In this document: one piece after another, positions 8,151 to 16,420 of the stretch
Layout: each line of letters begins with the position of its first letter
How positions within the stretch are numbered: the first letter of the stretch is position 1
Made by a program: the position numbers and the translations under genes
Assembly (NCBI GenBank): GCA_017473865.1
Contig: JAFUJB010000016.1
Coordinates: 1 to 64,000 of the forward strand
Reading direction: 5' to 3'
Length of the DNA: 64,000 nucleotides
DNA from: Clostridia bacterium
GTDB taxonomy: Bacteria; Bacillota; Clostridia; Oscillospirales; CAG-272
Notes under the pieces: model-generated
Told to the model about the DNA's origin: nothing
The model's database searches: none
The model's input: only the letters and a program-made list of their open reading frames with translations

Positions 8151-9504
8151 ATCTGTCTTTCAAGGGTACATATTCTGTTTCTTCTTTTACGTTAATATAA
8201 GCCGGACGGATGATCTTGCCTGTATTTTGTATTTCTTCCATACGGTGCGCGCTCCAGCCTGCAATTCTTGCAACGGCAAAGATGGGAGTAAACAGCTCAT
8301 AGGGAAGTCCCAGCATTTTATATACCATACCGGAATAAAAGTCTACGTTTGCGCTTACGCCCTTATACATTTTGCGCTTCTCAGCAATAATTTCGGGTGC
8401 CATTTTTTCAACGGACCGATAAAGCTCAAATTCATCGTGCAGTCCTTTTTCTATCGATAGCTGTTCAGCATAATAGCGAAGGATATCTGCTCTCGGATCG
8501 GACAGCGAATACACTGCGTGGCCCATACCGTAAATAAGACCTGCGTTGTCAAAGGCTTGCTTATCGAGAAGTCTTACAAGGTAATCCTTAACAGCGTCCA
8601 TATCTTTGGTATCAATGCTCGCTTTCATATCGTCGAACATTTGCATTACCTTAATATTTGCGCCGCCGTGACGCGGTCCTTTGAGCGAGCCGAGTGCTGC
8701 GGAGATTGCAGAATAGGTATCGGTTCCGGAGGATGTTACAACGTGCGTTGTAAACGTTGAATTATTACCTCCGCCGTGCTCCGCGTGAAGAACAAGCGCA
8801 AGATCAAGCAGTTTTGCTTCAAGAGGTGTGTACTGTCCGTCCTCTCGGAGTATGTATAGAAGATTTTCCGCTGTATTAAGCTCTTTCTTCGGGTGGTGGA
8901 TAAACAGGCTCTGTCCGTTATGGTAATGCTGAAAGGACTGATATCCATAAACCGCAAGGAGAGGAAATTCCGCAATAAGCTGCAAGCATTGACGCAGAAC
9001 GTTTGGGGTTGATATGTCGTCGGGATTTTCATCATAGGCATAAAGCGCCAATACGCTCCTTGACAGAATATTCATCATATCCTTTCCGGGAGCTTTGAGT
9101 ATCATATCACGCACAAAAGACGGCGGTAAAGAACGGTAGACCGAAAGCTGTTCACAAAAACGGTCAAGCTCATCTTTGGTCGGGAGTTTGGAGAATAGAA
9201 GCAAATATACCGTTTCCTCAAATCCGGGGCGATTGTCTGCTACAAAACCCTTGACAATATCCCGTACGTTTATGCCTCTGTAATAGAGCTGTCCCTCGCA
9301 AGGAATCACATTCCCTTGTTCATCCTTGTCTTTTGCCTTGATGCGAGATACCTCGGTAAGCCCCGCAACCACACCGTTTCCGTTAATATCGCGCAAACCG
9401 CGCTTAACGTCGTGCTCTGCGTACATTTCCGGGGCGATATGATTGCTCTTATCTGAAAGAGCTGCAAGTTCTCTTATATATGGTGTGATTTCTGAATAAT
9501 TAAT
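8149..9504 (-). CDS. Citrate synthase
   Basis: Citrate (Si)-synthase family, condensing acetyl-CoA and oxaloacetate at the oxidative entry to glutamate synthesis. Visible motifs are YDVKRGLRDINGNG-like near the N terminus, the substrate His in LHAEHGGGNN, GPRHGGAN, the catalytic His of GMGHAVY and the Asp of NVDFYSG. The first ATG in frame (9426) has no ribosome-binding site and would drop about 26 residues that read as normal family sequence (NYSEITPYIRELAALSDKSN). The only Shine-Dalgarno, AAAAGGAG at 9514-9521, points to ATT at 9504 (9-base spacing) or 9507. I use 9504, giving about 451 residues. A methylcitrate role cannot be excluded. Confidence 0.88.
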   Translation of the reverse strand: MNYSEITPYIRELAALSDKSNHIAPEMYAEHDVKRGLRDINGNGVVAGLTEVSRIKAKDKDEQGNVIPCEGQLYYRGINVRDIVKGFVADNRPGFEETVYLLLFSKLPTKDELDRFCEQLSVYRSLPPSFVRDMILKAPGKDMMNILSRSVLALYAYDENPDDISTPNVLRQCLQLIAEFPLLAVYGYQSFQHYHNGQSLFIHHPKKELNTAENLLYILREDGQYTPLEAKLLDLALVLHAEHGGGNNSTFTTHVVTSSGTDTYSAISAALGSLKGPRHGGANIKVMQMFDDMKASIDTKDMDAVKDYLVRLLDKQAFDNAGLIYGMGHAVYSLSDPRADILRYYAEQLSIEKGLHDEFELYRSVEKMAPEIIAEKRKMYKGVSANVDFYSGMVYKMLGLPYELFTPIFAVARIAGWSAHRMEEIQNTGKIIRPAYINVKEETEYVPLKDR

Positions 9505-9617
9505 AATTACTCACTCCTTTTCATTTAACTTTGATTATTGTATAGCCTACTTCGCAAGCTGAAAGAGTTAATATCATTGTTGTTAGAAATGCGAGAATGG
9601 ATATTGTGTTTTTATTT

Positions 9618-11219
9618 TTATCTCTCCCATTTATCCATCAAGGCTCTTATCTGTGCCGCAAATTTGGCGTTCTCTTTGTTTGGGCGGCTTTCACAACGTT
9701 TGGCAAGAGCAAGAAGTGCTTCTGCCTGCGATACGAGATCATTATGAATGGCATTCTTTCTGGAACGAGCCTTAGCGGCGTCTGCTGCCGTAACACGTTT
9801 CTTTTCGGTATATGCAGTCATAATACCTTTTATCAGATCGTACTCGGTTCCGCTGTACGGAGCCTCTACTGCATATCCGCGTTCTTTAAGTTCATCGGAA
9901 AGGACAGAGATAGATTCCTCGTTACCGTGGTTTAGAAATACGGTACGGGGCTTTTTCTCAAAGCTCTCAAGCCACGAGATAAGACCATGTTGGTCGGCGT
10001 GTCCGCTGGTTCCCTTGAGGGAACGGATCTCGGCTCTGACGGCAATATCCTCGCCGAACAATCTGACGTTCTCAACACCCTCGACAAGATTTCTTCCAAG
10101 AGTGCCTTCGGCTTGATATCCGACAAACAGTATCAGGTTCTGAGGTTTCCAAAGGTTATGCTTCAAATGATGCCTGATTCTGCCCGCCTCGCACATACCG
10201 CTTGCTGACAGAATAACCTTGGGTTCAGGAGTTTCATTAATACGTTTGGACTCCTCTACCGTAACCGAAAGGCGCAGATTCGGAAACTTGATAGGATCAA
10301 TCCCTTGTTCGATCAGTTTGTTTGTTTCTTCATCGAAGCAAGCGGGATCGCACTTGGAGAATATTTCAGTAGCTTCGATAGCCAACGGACTGTCCACGTA
10401 AACGGGGAAATCCGTATTCTTTACAAGTCCTTTTTGCTTGATCTCACGGATCGCATACAGGAGCTCCTGTGTACGTCCTATGGCAAAGGACGGAATAATG
10501 ACGTTTCCGCCTTTTGATAGAGTCTTTTCAATATAATCAGCCAATGTTTCCAAAGTGTCGGTATGACGCTCGTGATTACGGCTGCCGTAGGTAGATTCGA
10601 GAACGAGATAGTCGGTCTCGGCAATAGGAGAAGGATCCTTGATAATCGGCTGGTCGGTGTTACCGACGTCTCCGCTGAATACGATCTTTTTTTCTGCCTC
10701 TCCCTCTCTGAGCCATAATTCGATCGCCGCTGAACCCAGCAAATGTCCGATGTCGGTAAAGCGGATATCTACGCCGGCAGAAACAGTAATTCTTTTATTA
10801 TACTGAACTCCCCGAAACAGTTTTATAGCGCCAAGCGCATCTTCAAGCGTGTATGTGGGCTGATAGTTTTCATCACCCGCCCGTTTCGCTTTTTTATTTT
10901 TCCATTCCGTTTCGCTCATCTGAATATGAGCACTATCCTTGAGCATAATGTCAGCAAGCTTTGCCGTTGCTTCCGTTGCGTATACGATGCCGCGGAAGCC
11001 GTCCTTGTAAAGTCTTGGTATCATTCCCGAATGATCGATGTGTGCGTGCGTCAAAAAAACCGCATCGACCTGACTTGCGGGAATCGGCAAGGCGACGTTC
11101 TGAAATACGTCAATTCCCTGTTCCATACCGCAATCAATCAAATAATAGCGGTCATTGACTTCAAGTAAGGTACAACTGCCTGTTACCTCGTGTGCCGCAC
11201 CGATAAATTGAATTTTCAT
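9618..11219 (-). CDS. MBL-fold beta-CASP RNase-like protein
   Basis: A 533-residue protein of the metallo-beta-lactamase / beta-CASP / RMMBL class (the YSH1-like branch shared with RNase J relatives). The metal site HAHIDHSG is at about residues 57-64, with a further GHLLGSAA and the SGDVGNTD motif. The beta-CASP part (PSFAIGRTQELLYA, ILSASGMCEAGRI) is followed by the RMMBL motif GHADQHGL and a C-terminal helical tail. It is probably an RNA endo- or exonuclease in the cytoplasm; the substrate is unknown. AGGAAAGGTG precedes the ATG. A well-formed promoter with an overlapping palindrome lies at 11317-11369. Confidence 0.88.
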   Translation of the reverse strand: MKIQFIGAAHEVTGSCTLLEVNDRYYLIDCGMEQGIDVFQNVALPIPASQVDAVFLTHAHIDHSGMIPRLYKDGFRGIVYATEATAKLADIMLKDSAHIQMSETEWKNKKAKRAGDENYQPTYTLEDALGAIKLFRGVQYNKRITVSAGVDIRFTDIGHLLGSAAIELWLREGEAEKKIVFSGDVGNTDQPIIKDPSPIAETDYLVLESTYGSRNHERHTDTLETLADYIEKTLSKGGNVIIPSFAIGRTQELLYAIREIKQKGLVKNTDFPVYVDSPLAIEATEIFSKCDPACFDEETNKLIEQGIDPIKFPNLRLSVTVEESKRINETPEPKVILSASGMCEAGRIRHHLKHNLWKPQNLILFVGYQAEGTLGRNLVEGVENVRLFGEDIAVRAEIRSLKGTSGHADQHGLISWLESFEKKPRTVFLNHGNEESISVLSDELKERGYAVEAPYSGTEYDLIKGIMTAYTEKKRVTAADAAKARSRKNAIHNDLVSQAEALLALAKRCESRPNKENAKFAAQIRALMDKWER

Positions 11220-11316
11220 AGTTCACCTTTCCTTTCAGATTTTTTGATAAATGAATTACCGCATTTTTATTTTGCTTTTAAATAATGTACCATAACTATC
11301 ATACTTTCTTGGAAAT

Positions 11317-11336
11317 ATGTTAAGTTGGTTTAACAT
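11317..11336. promoter_or_regulatory. Palindrome at the start of the MBL transcript
   Basis: ATGTTAA (11317-11323) and TTAACAT (11330-11336) form a perfect inverted repeat around GTTGGT. It covers the expected transcription start of the minus-strand promoter immediately to its right, as a repressor operator would. No cognate regulator is identifiable. Confidence 0.4.
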
Positions 11337-11340
11337 AATT

Positions 11341-11369
11341 ATTATACCATTATTTTATGACATAATCAA
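11341..11369 (-). promoter_or_regulatory. Sigma-A promoter of the MBL gene
   Basis: On the minus strand TTGATT (11369-11364), a 17-bp spacer and TATAAT (11346-11341). Confidence 0.7.
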
Positions 11370-11399
11370 GACTTTTACTATATCTACTGAAAAGTTAAA

Positions 11400-11424
11400 G
11401 GAAGCCTGCTGTATGCGGGCTTCC
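11400..11424 (-). terminator. Terminator after the CDF transporter gene
   Basis: GGAAGCCtGC and GCgGGCTTCC form a stem with a 5-nt loop just downstream of the transporter stop. The U-run on the minus strand (CTTTAACTTTT) is interrupted. Confidence 0.65.
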
Positions 11425-11442
11425 TTTATGCTTTATGCTTTT

Positions 11443-12624
11443 CTAATTTTTTCTTCTTGAATTCATATAGTTTCTGTCGACTGTAATGACCGTATTGTAG
11501 GTTGGGTCGACTTTTCTTATTTCTTTGGTAATTTCACTGCAGAAGTAGTCGTCTTCCGTTTCGTAATCGAAGGGGAGATTGGCGTCAAAAATGAGGTTAG
11601 TGTGCGTATCTCCGAAAACCACCCTGAAATCGTGCATTGTAATATCGGGGTGCTTCGACTGCAGTATGGTGTTTACGACTGCCTTAAGTTCGTCGATTTT
11701 TGGGTTATCCGTCTCGACGGGGTCAAGATGTATAACGAGGTGAATATTCATTTTTTCGAGCACGTCAAACTCGATGTTATCGATAGTGTCGTGGCTGATC
11801 ATAACGTTAGTGCTTGCGGGAACTTCAGCGTGTACCGAGGCGAAGCATCTGCCGAAACCGTAGTTATGGACTACGAGGTCGTGTATGCCGATAACCCCGT
11901 CATAGCTCAATATTTTTTCGGAGAGTTTTTTGACCAGCTCTTCGTCGGGCGCAGCTCCGAGAAGCGGGTCAGACGTTTCGATTATAAGCTTTATTCCCGA
12001 ATAGACAACGAACAAGGCGACAGCGCATCCGAGCCAGCCGTCAAGCATAATGTCGGTGGTGAGACCGACGATGGCGCCTATAATTACGACGGACGTTGAA
12101 ATAACGTCGTTTATGCTGTCTGTCGACGATGCAATAAGCGAAGTAGAATTAATAGCCTTGCCTGCAGAGCGGTAAACAAGTCCCTGAAAAAGCTTGATTG
12201 CCAAGCTGAGCGCAAGTATAACTACCGTCAAAACGGTAAAATTCGTTTCGGTGGGGTTAATAATTTTTTCAATCGAACCGATAAGCAGATCAAATCCTAT
12301 TGCAGTTATGAGGCAAGAAACGATAAGACCCGAAACGTACTCCATTCTCGCGTGTCCGTAGGGGTGCTTGGCATCGGCGGGTTTACCCGCGATCTTGAAT
12401 CCGAATATGGTAATAATAGACGAGCCCGCGTCGCAGAGGTTGTTAATCGCGTCAGCGGTTATGGATATCGACGAGGTAATAATTCCGAGGATCAGCTTAA
12501 CGAGAAACAGTACGGCGTTTGAGATAATACCGAAAATCCCCGAGAATTTCCCGTATTGGTTTCTTACGGCGGGATCGCTCGTTTCTTCGTAGTTTTTGAC
12601 AAACAGTTTGAAAAGAATCTTCAT
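11443..12624 (-). CDS. Cation diffusion facilitator transporter
   Basis: A 393-residue CDF-family antiporter that exports divalent cations (Zn, Fe, Mn or Co) in exchange for protons. Six membrane segments lie in residues about 25-215, followed by a cytoplasmic dimerisation domain with VHNYGFGRCFASVHAEV and HLDPVETDNP. The family signature HPYGHARMEYVSGL is present. The TM2 metal site reads NNLCD (NxxxD) rather than the zinc-type HxxxD and TM5 reads DSIND (DxxxD), so the substrate should not be assumed to be zinc. Single gene ending in a terminator at 11400-11424. Confidence 0.92.
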   Translation of the reverse strand: MKILFKLFVKNYEETSDPAVRNQYGKFSGIFGIISNAVLFLVKLILGIITSSISITADAINNLCDAGSSIITIFGFKIAGKPADAKHPYGHARMEYVSGLIVSCLITAIGFDLLIGSIEKIINPTETNFTVLTVVILALSLAIKLFQGLVYRSAGKAINSTSLIASSTDSINDVISTSVVIIGAIVGLTTDIMLDGWLGCAVALFVVYSGIKLIIETSDPLLGAAPDEELVKKLSEKILSYDGVIGIHDLVVHNYGFGRCFASVHAEVPASTNVMISHDTIDNIEFDVLEKMNIHLVIHLDPVETDNPKIDELKAVVNTILQSKHPDITMHDFRVVFGDTHTNLIFDANLPFDYETEDDYFCSEITKEIRKVDPTYNTVITVDRNYMNSRRKN

Positions 12625-12685
12625 AATATTTCCTTTCTTTGCTTTTTTAAGCGGGTGTTATAACCGTTTCGACATTCTATAATCA

Positions 12686-13171
12686 TTATAAAATTATATC
12701 ACTTTTCAAATATTTTTCAAGGTAATTTACGAAATACACGTCGGGTGTAAACAGCACGGCGTTATTTTCGCCGCCTATATTATATATAAGGATATAGGCG
12801 TTTTTTCGTGACACCGATGGGCAGTAGTTATACAGTTTTTTGTAGGCTTTTTCTTTGTTTTTCTCCTGACTTGACAGCTTTTTCAGCTCTATTATATCGG
12901 TATAATAAAGTCTGCATACGGTTTTTGAAGAAAAGGGCGAGCTTTTTACGATAAGAAATTCGTCGTCGGCTATATAGGTATAGCTAAACGTAAGAAACCG
13001 CGTAATTGCAGTAAGAGAAAGAGCAAACGATACGGCGGATATTATTTTAAACAAATGCGAAAGAAAATCTCCCCATACTGTTGAAAAAAACAGAAAAAAT
13101 ATTGAGCCGAATATGAAAGCTGTCGACAGAGACACGCCGCTTTTTATATTTTTCGGGGGTGTATATCTCAT
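12686..13171 (-). CDS. Membrane protein with PH-like domain, function unknown
   Basis: A 161-residue protein with two adjacent membrane segments in residues about 15-65 (SLSTAFIFGSIFFLFFSTVW and ISAVSFALSLTAITRFL), then a soluble part (TYIADDEFLIVKSSPFSSKT, RLYYTDIIELKKL) that looks like a bacterial PH / YcxB-like fold. It has a clear AAAGGAG ribosome-binding site and starts 21 bases after the phosphodiesterase gene, so the two probably form an operon. I do not recognise a named family and assign no function. Confidence 0.7.
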   Translation of the reverse strand: MRYTPPKNIKSGVSLSTAFIFGSIFFLFFSTVWGDFLSHLFKIISAVSFALSLTAITRFLTFSYTYIADDEFLIVKSSPFSSKTVCRLYYTDIIELKKLSSQEKNKEKAYKKLYNYCPSVSRKNAYILIYNIGGENNAVLFTPDVYFVNYLEKYLKSDIIL

Positions 13172-13192
13172 TGTTTTTCTCCTTTGGGGGAT

Positions 13193-13693
13193 TTAGTTTT
13201 TTATAAGACCGTGAGAAAGCAGTACGCCGTTTTTCTGTATATCAATTATGCCGTACGACGAATAAATATTATCACGCGGACGGCTGATACTGCCGGGATT
13301 AAATATGTGAAGTTCTTTTTCCTCAAGGGGCGTATATTTGTTGTATTTAACGTGAGTATGACCGTAAAGAGCGATATCAGCGCCGTTTTCAAGGGCGGTA
13401 TAGTATAGGTTTTGCAGCCCGAAGCCGACTTTTTGCCTGTGCCCGTGGCACATAAATATTTTTTTACCCTCAATTTCCACACATTGAAAGGGCGGTCCTT
13501 TTTTTGCCGAAAAAAATCCGTCTTCGAAATTTCCGTTTACCGTATATGTTTTTATACCGCCTGTTTTCAGCATATCAAGGTCGTCTATTCCGTCGCCCAG
13601 GTGAAGTATATAACGGGCGTCGGGGTGCATATCAACAGCTTTTTGCATATTTGCACAGTTACCGTGGCTGTCCGAAAAAACCAATATTTTCAT
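13193..13693 (-). CDS. YfcE / MJ0936-type phosphodiesterase
   Basis: A 166-residue calcineurin-like metallophosphoesterase of the YfcE/MJ0936 family. Metal ligands are all visible: FSDSHGN at the N terminus, HLGDGIDD, VNGNFED (GNxD is usual, here Glu), CHGHRQKVG and the GHTHV motif, then NPGSISRPR. Members hydrolyse phosphodiesters in vitro; the natural substrate is usually unknown. It is the first gene of a probable two-gene minus-strand unit with the PH-like membrane protein. Confidence 0.9.
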   Translation of the reverse strand: MKILVFSDSHGNCANMQKAVDMHPDARYILHLGDGIDDLDMLKTGGIKTYTVNGNFEDGFFSAKKGPPFQCVEIEGKKIFMCHGHRQKVGFGLQNLYYTALENGADIALYGHTHVKYNKYTPLEEKELHIFNPGSISRPRDNIYSSYGIIDIQKNGVLLSHGLIKN

Positions 13694-13729
13694 ATAGTAA
13701 AATAGCCTTTCATTTCTGCAGTTTTTTTT

Positions 13730-13759
13730 CTGACGTTTTCACTCGATGAAGCATATAAT
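13730..13759 (+). promoter_or_regulatory. Possible promoter of the three small genes
   Basis: TATAAT at 13754-13759 with CTGACG as a weak -35 at 18-bp spacing. The sequence CATATAAT also resembles a sporulation sigma-E type -10, but no matching -35 was found. Confidence 0.35.
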
Positions 13760-13798
13760 GCCAATGAACATCATTATATTTAAAAGGAGATAATTATT

Positions 13799-14044
13799 AT
13801 GGAAATCGACAAGAGACAAATAATGGATAAACTTGACGCCATCGGAGATGAAGAATTAAAAAATATGGTAAGAATGATAGCCGAGGGTGCGGGAATGAGT
13901 AAGGGACGGGCGGAAAGAGCCGTGTCCGACATATCGAAGCTGCGCAGAAACATAGGCAGTTTGTCCGAAAAAGACCTGCAAAACGCATTATCTATGCTTG
14001 ATGGCGATACGGTTGAAAACATTAAGCGTCAAATGAATATGTAA
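13799..14044 (+). CDS. Small protein of unknown function (81 aa)
   Basis: An 81-residue, charged, mostly helical protein (DKRQIMDKLDAIGDEELKNM at the N terminus; ends LSMLDGDTVENIKRQMNM). It has no signal peptide or membrane segment. AAAAGGAGA lies nine bases before the ATG. It is the first of three short plus-strand genes with good ribosome-binding sites, spaced 17 and 28 bases apart, ending at a terminator, so they probably form an operon. I do not recognise the family. The repeated basic/acidic helices suggest a helical bundle, but that is inference. Confidence 0.65.
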   Translation: MEIDKRQIMDKLDAIGDEELKNMVRMIAEGAGMSKGRAERAVSDISKLRRNIGSLSEKDLQNALSMLDGDTVENIKRQMNM

Positions 14045-14061
14045 CAAAAAGGTGGCAAAGA

Positions 14062-14397
14062 ATGAACGGAGCAAACGGACTTGAGGATATTATAAGCAAG
14101 CTGACCGAAAACCCAGAAATGATGAAAAGTCTTATGAACGTTGCGGGGAATATAATGAACGAGGGTCAGTCTGCACCCAAAAATGATGCTATACACAACG
14201 ACGTTGCCAAGGAGCACGACCGACCGGCACCCCCGAAAAAGAAAAGGGGCGACGATGCCGAAAACCTTATCTGTCTTCTGCTTGCTCTGAAGCCTTACGT
14301 AAGTGCTGAGCGTTGCGAAAAAATAGACAGCATAGTAAAAATACTTAAATTGGTACAGCTCAGCGAAAAGACGGGGCTTTTGAAATCGCTTTTGTAA
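14062..14397 (+). CDS. Small protein of unknown function (111 aa)
   Basis: A 111-residue protein with a Met-rich helical N terminus (EDIISKLTENPEMMKSLMNV), a charged proline/lysine linker (PAPPKKKRGDD) and a C-terminal helical part with LICLLLALKPYV and IVKILKLVQL. The C-terminal hydrophobic stretch is short for a membrane span. AAAGGTGG precedes the ATG. It lies in the middle of the three-gene unit. It is not recognised; the two-part architecture is shared in outline with the next gene. Confidence 0.6.
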   Translation: MNGANGLEDIISKLTENPEMMKSLMNVAGNIMNEGQSAPKNDAIHNDVAKEHDRPAPPKKKRGDDAENLICLLLALKPYVSAERCEKIDSIVKILKLVQLSEKTGLLKSLL

Positions 14398-14425
14398 ATA
14401 TGTCTGCATAAAGGTGGTATGAAAT

Positions 14426-14824
14426 ATGTACAGCAGAAGTATAAGAAACGGCAAAAAAGAGGGAGGGAGCCCTGAAAAGCCTTCTTTATATCAGCTTCCG
14501 CCGAACTACAGAGGTATGCTTGACAATACTTTTATCCCTTCGGAGAAAAATGCCGAGGGGATCGACCGTCTTGTCAGAGAGGATGAAAGCTATAAGCAAA
14601 ACGAGATGCGCATAAGGAGGTCGGAACTGTCCTCAAGACCGCAAAAAACGAACGAAAGACCTGTATCAAAAGAATCTGACGGGTTGTATCGGCTTATCGA
14701 AGGACTATCCGAAAAGCAGTTTTCTGCGGATGACGTGCTCATCTGTTCGATGATAATAATGATGCTGAACGGAAAGAGCGAGGACGATATTCTTATGGTT
14801 CTTGTGCTTATGATGCTACTCTGA
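14426..14824 (+). CDS. Small protein of unknown function (132 aa)
   Basis: A 132-residue protein. The N-terminal half is polar and probably disordered (serine, arginine and proline rich); the last 30 residues are very hydrophobic and methionine rich (SMIIMMLNGKSEDDILMVLV). It could sit at a membrane or bind a partner through that helix. AAGGTGG at 14411-14417 supports the start at 14426. It is the last gene before the terminator at 14833-14852. Family not recognised. Confidence 0.6.
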   Translation: MYSRSIRNGKKEGGSPEKPSLYQLPPNYRGMLDNTFIPSEKNAEGIDRLVREDESYKQNEMRIRRSELSSRPQKTNERPVSKESDGLYRLIEGLSEKQFSADDVLICSMIIMMLNGKSEDDILMVLVLMMLL

Positions 14825-14832
14825 ATACAAAC

Positions 14833-14852
14833 AAAAGCCCGAGAGGGCTTTT
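14833..14852. terminator. Bidirectional terminator
   Basis: AAAAGCCC-gaga-GGGCTTTT followed by more T. It lies between the convergent small-gene unit (plus) and pdxK (minus) and can serve both. Confidence 0.9.
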
Positions 14853-14865
14853 TTGTTTTTAAATA

Positions 14866-15714
14866 CTATGGTTGCAGTGCTTTAATAAGGTCGGGAAGCT
14901 CTTTTTCAAACATAACGCCGTATCTTGTGTCTTTTTGTGCTTTATAAGTACGTTCGATAGAGTTGTGGGTAAAGTTTACTGCAATACGCGTTGCTTGGGC
15001 AAGGTTTTTGCCGTTCATAAGGCAGGCGAGGAGTGCAGACGCAAAGACGTCCCCCGTTCCGTGATAAAAGCCTTCAATACGGGGTAAAAGCGCTGAGTCA
15101 AATACACCGTTTTCGGCATCGTAGGATGCCGCGCCTACGTGGGTGCGGTCGTAATGTACACCCGTAAGGACTGCTTTTTTGCAGCCAGTTTTTGTTATTT
15201 CTACAAGTATTTCCTTTATATATTCTTCCGTATACGGCCCGTCGGTATACTCCCTGCCAAGCAAAAAGAGCGCCTCGGTCATATTGGGAACGATTATGTC
15301 GGCTTTACCGCACAGTTTTTTCATATCCTCGATGTAATCGTCGGTAAATCCTGCATAGTATCTGCCGCTGTCTCCCATTACGGGGTCGACCATAACGAGT
15401 GTGTTTTTTGCTTTAAAAGTATCTATAAAGTTTGAAACCGTATTAATTTGTTTAACCGAGCCGAGATAGCCGCTGTAAATGGCGTCGAAGGTTATACCGA
15501 GTTTTTTCCATTCGCCGATAATACGCGTCATTTCATCGGTGAGATCAAGAAAAGAATAACTGTCAAAGCCGCCCGTATGGGTTGAGAGCAATGCAGTAGG
15601 CAAAACAGACGTTTCGATGCCTGCTGATGACAGTATGGGTGAAGCTACGGTGATCGAACAGCGTCCGATGCCGGATATGTCGTTTATACATACGGCTCTT
15701 TTTTGAATACCCAT
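14866..15714 (-). CDS. Pyridoxamine / pyridoxal kinase
   Basis: A 282-residue ribokinase-fold B6 vitamer kinase of the PdxY/PdxK type used to salvage pyridoxal to PLP. Features are NDISGIGRCSITVASPILS at the N terminus, STHTGGF, the VDPVMGDSGRYY motif, an IVPNMTEA stretch and the phosphate/catalytic motif GTGDVFASALLA. It stands alone with its own promoter and the shared terminator at 14833-14852. It could supply PLP to transaminases, but nothing in the layout ties it to them. Confidence 0.9.
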   Translation of the reverse strand: MGIQKRAVCINDISGIGRCSITVASPILSSAGIETSVLPTALLSTHTGGFDSYSFLDLTDEMTRIIGEWKKLGITFDAIYSGYLGSVKQINTVSNFIDTFKAKNTLVMVDPVMGDSGRYYAGFTDDYIEDMKKLCGKADIIVPNMTEALFLLGREYTDGPYTEEYIKEILVEITKTGCKKAVLTGVHYDRTHVGAASYDAENGVFDSALLPRIEGFYHGTGDVFASALLACLMNGKNLAQATRIAVNFTHNSIERTYKAQKDTRYGVMFEKELPDLIKALQP

Positions 15715-15746
15715 TTTATTCCCCTTTCTCGAAATTATCGATTTGC

Positions 15747-15775
15747 ATTATAACACATATATTTTGAAATTACAA
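15747..15775 (-). promoter_or_regulatory. Sigma-A promoter of pdxK
   Basis: On the minus strand TTGTAA (15775-15770), 17-bp spacer and TATAAT (15752-15747). Confidence 0.6.
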
Positions 15776-15884
15776 TATATCAACCGAAAAATAGGTAAAA
15801 CAGGTCAAAAAATGCAAAACCCCAAAGTTTACAAAATGTTTACAAGTGTTTTTGCAGAGGTGAAATTATCGCGTTTTCGTGTGG

Positions 15885-15945
15885 TTTTGTGCAACTTGCA
15901 TAAATGTAGAAAAAAGATGCCAATATATGTGCGAGTTGCACAAAA
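15885..15945. promoter_or_regulatory. Twin palindromic operator-like sites
   Basis: Two 15-bp near-palindromes, TGTGCAACTTGCATA (15889-15903) and TGTGCGAGTTGCACA (15928-15942), share the pattern TGTGCRA-N-TTGCAYA and lie 39 bp centre to centre. Their outer halves also form a 12-bp perfect inverted repeat (15885-15896 with 15934-15945). They lie in the 700-base gap upstream of the carbohydrate transport operon and look like binding sites of a dimeric repressor or activator, for example of LacI or GntR type. Confidence 0.5.
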
Positions 15946-16210
15946 ATCGTAAAGTTTTTTATACATAAATAGCAACAAAAAGTAGTAAGCATAATTTACC
16001 TAGTTTGTAAAAATGGGCAGAATATGTAATAATTCGCCACGAATAACGGTTATTTTATTCCGATTTCGCCCAAAATAGTAAATAAAGCTTACCCTAAGAT
16101 TGAAAGTCAAACAAAGGGTAAAAAGTGCCGAAAAACAGCGTAAATTGTAAACAATTTGCGATAACGGGGAGACATGCTATATATAATAAGAAATTAACAG
16201 TAAACTTCGC

Positions 16211-16249
16211 TTGACTTTTGGGGGCTTGTATGCTAAGATTATATAGCAT
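16211..16249 (+). promoter_or_regulatory. Promoter of the carbohydrate ABC operon with overlapping dyad
   Basis: TTGACT (16211-16216), 17-bp spacer and TAAGAT (16234-16239). An inverted repeat ATGCTA (16230-16235) / TAGCAT (16244-16249) spans the -10 element, where an operator would block RNA polymerase. A leader of about 175 bases follows; apart from short imperfect hairpins I see no known riboswitch in it. Confidence 0.6.
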
Positions 16250-16420
16250 TAATTACGGCTATTCCGGCTGTTGACGCCGGTTTGTATGGGTATAACGCGG
16301 TACTTCGTTCAAAGGGATATGGGCGAGGTAGTGTTTTTTGCGTTGTTTATAGCTGCCTGGACGGCTCCCATGCCATATTCAATGTGTTAAGTTTTATCAA
16401 TTTATATGGGAGGAAAGACC

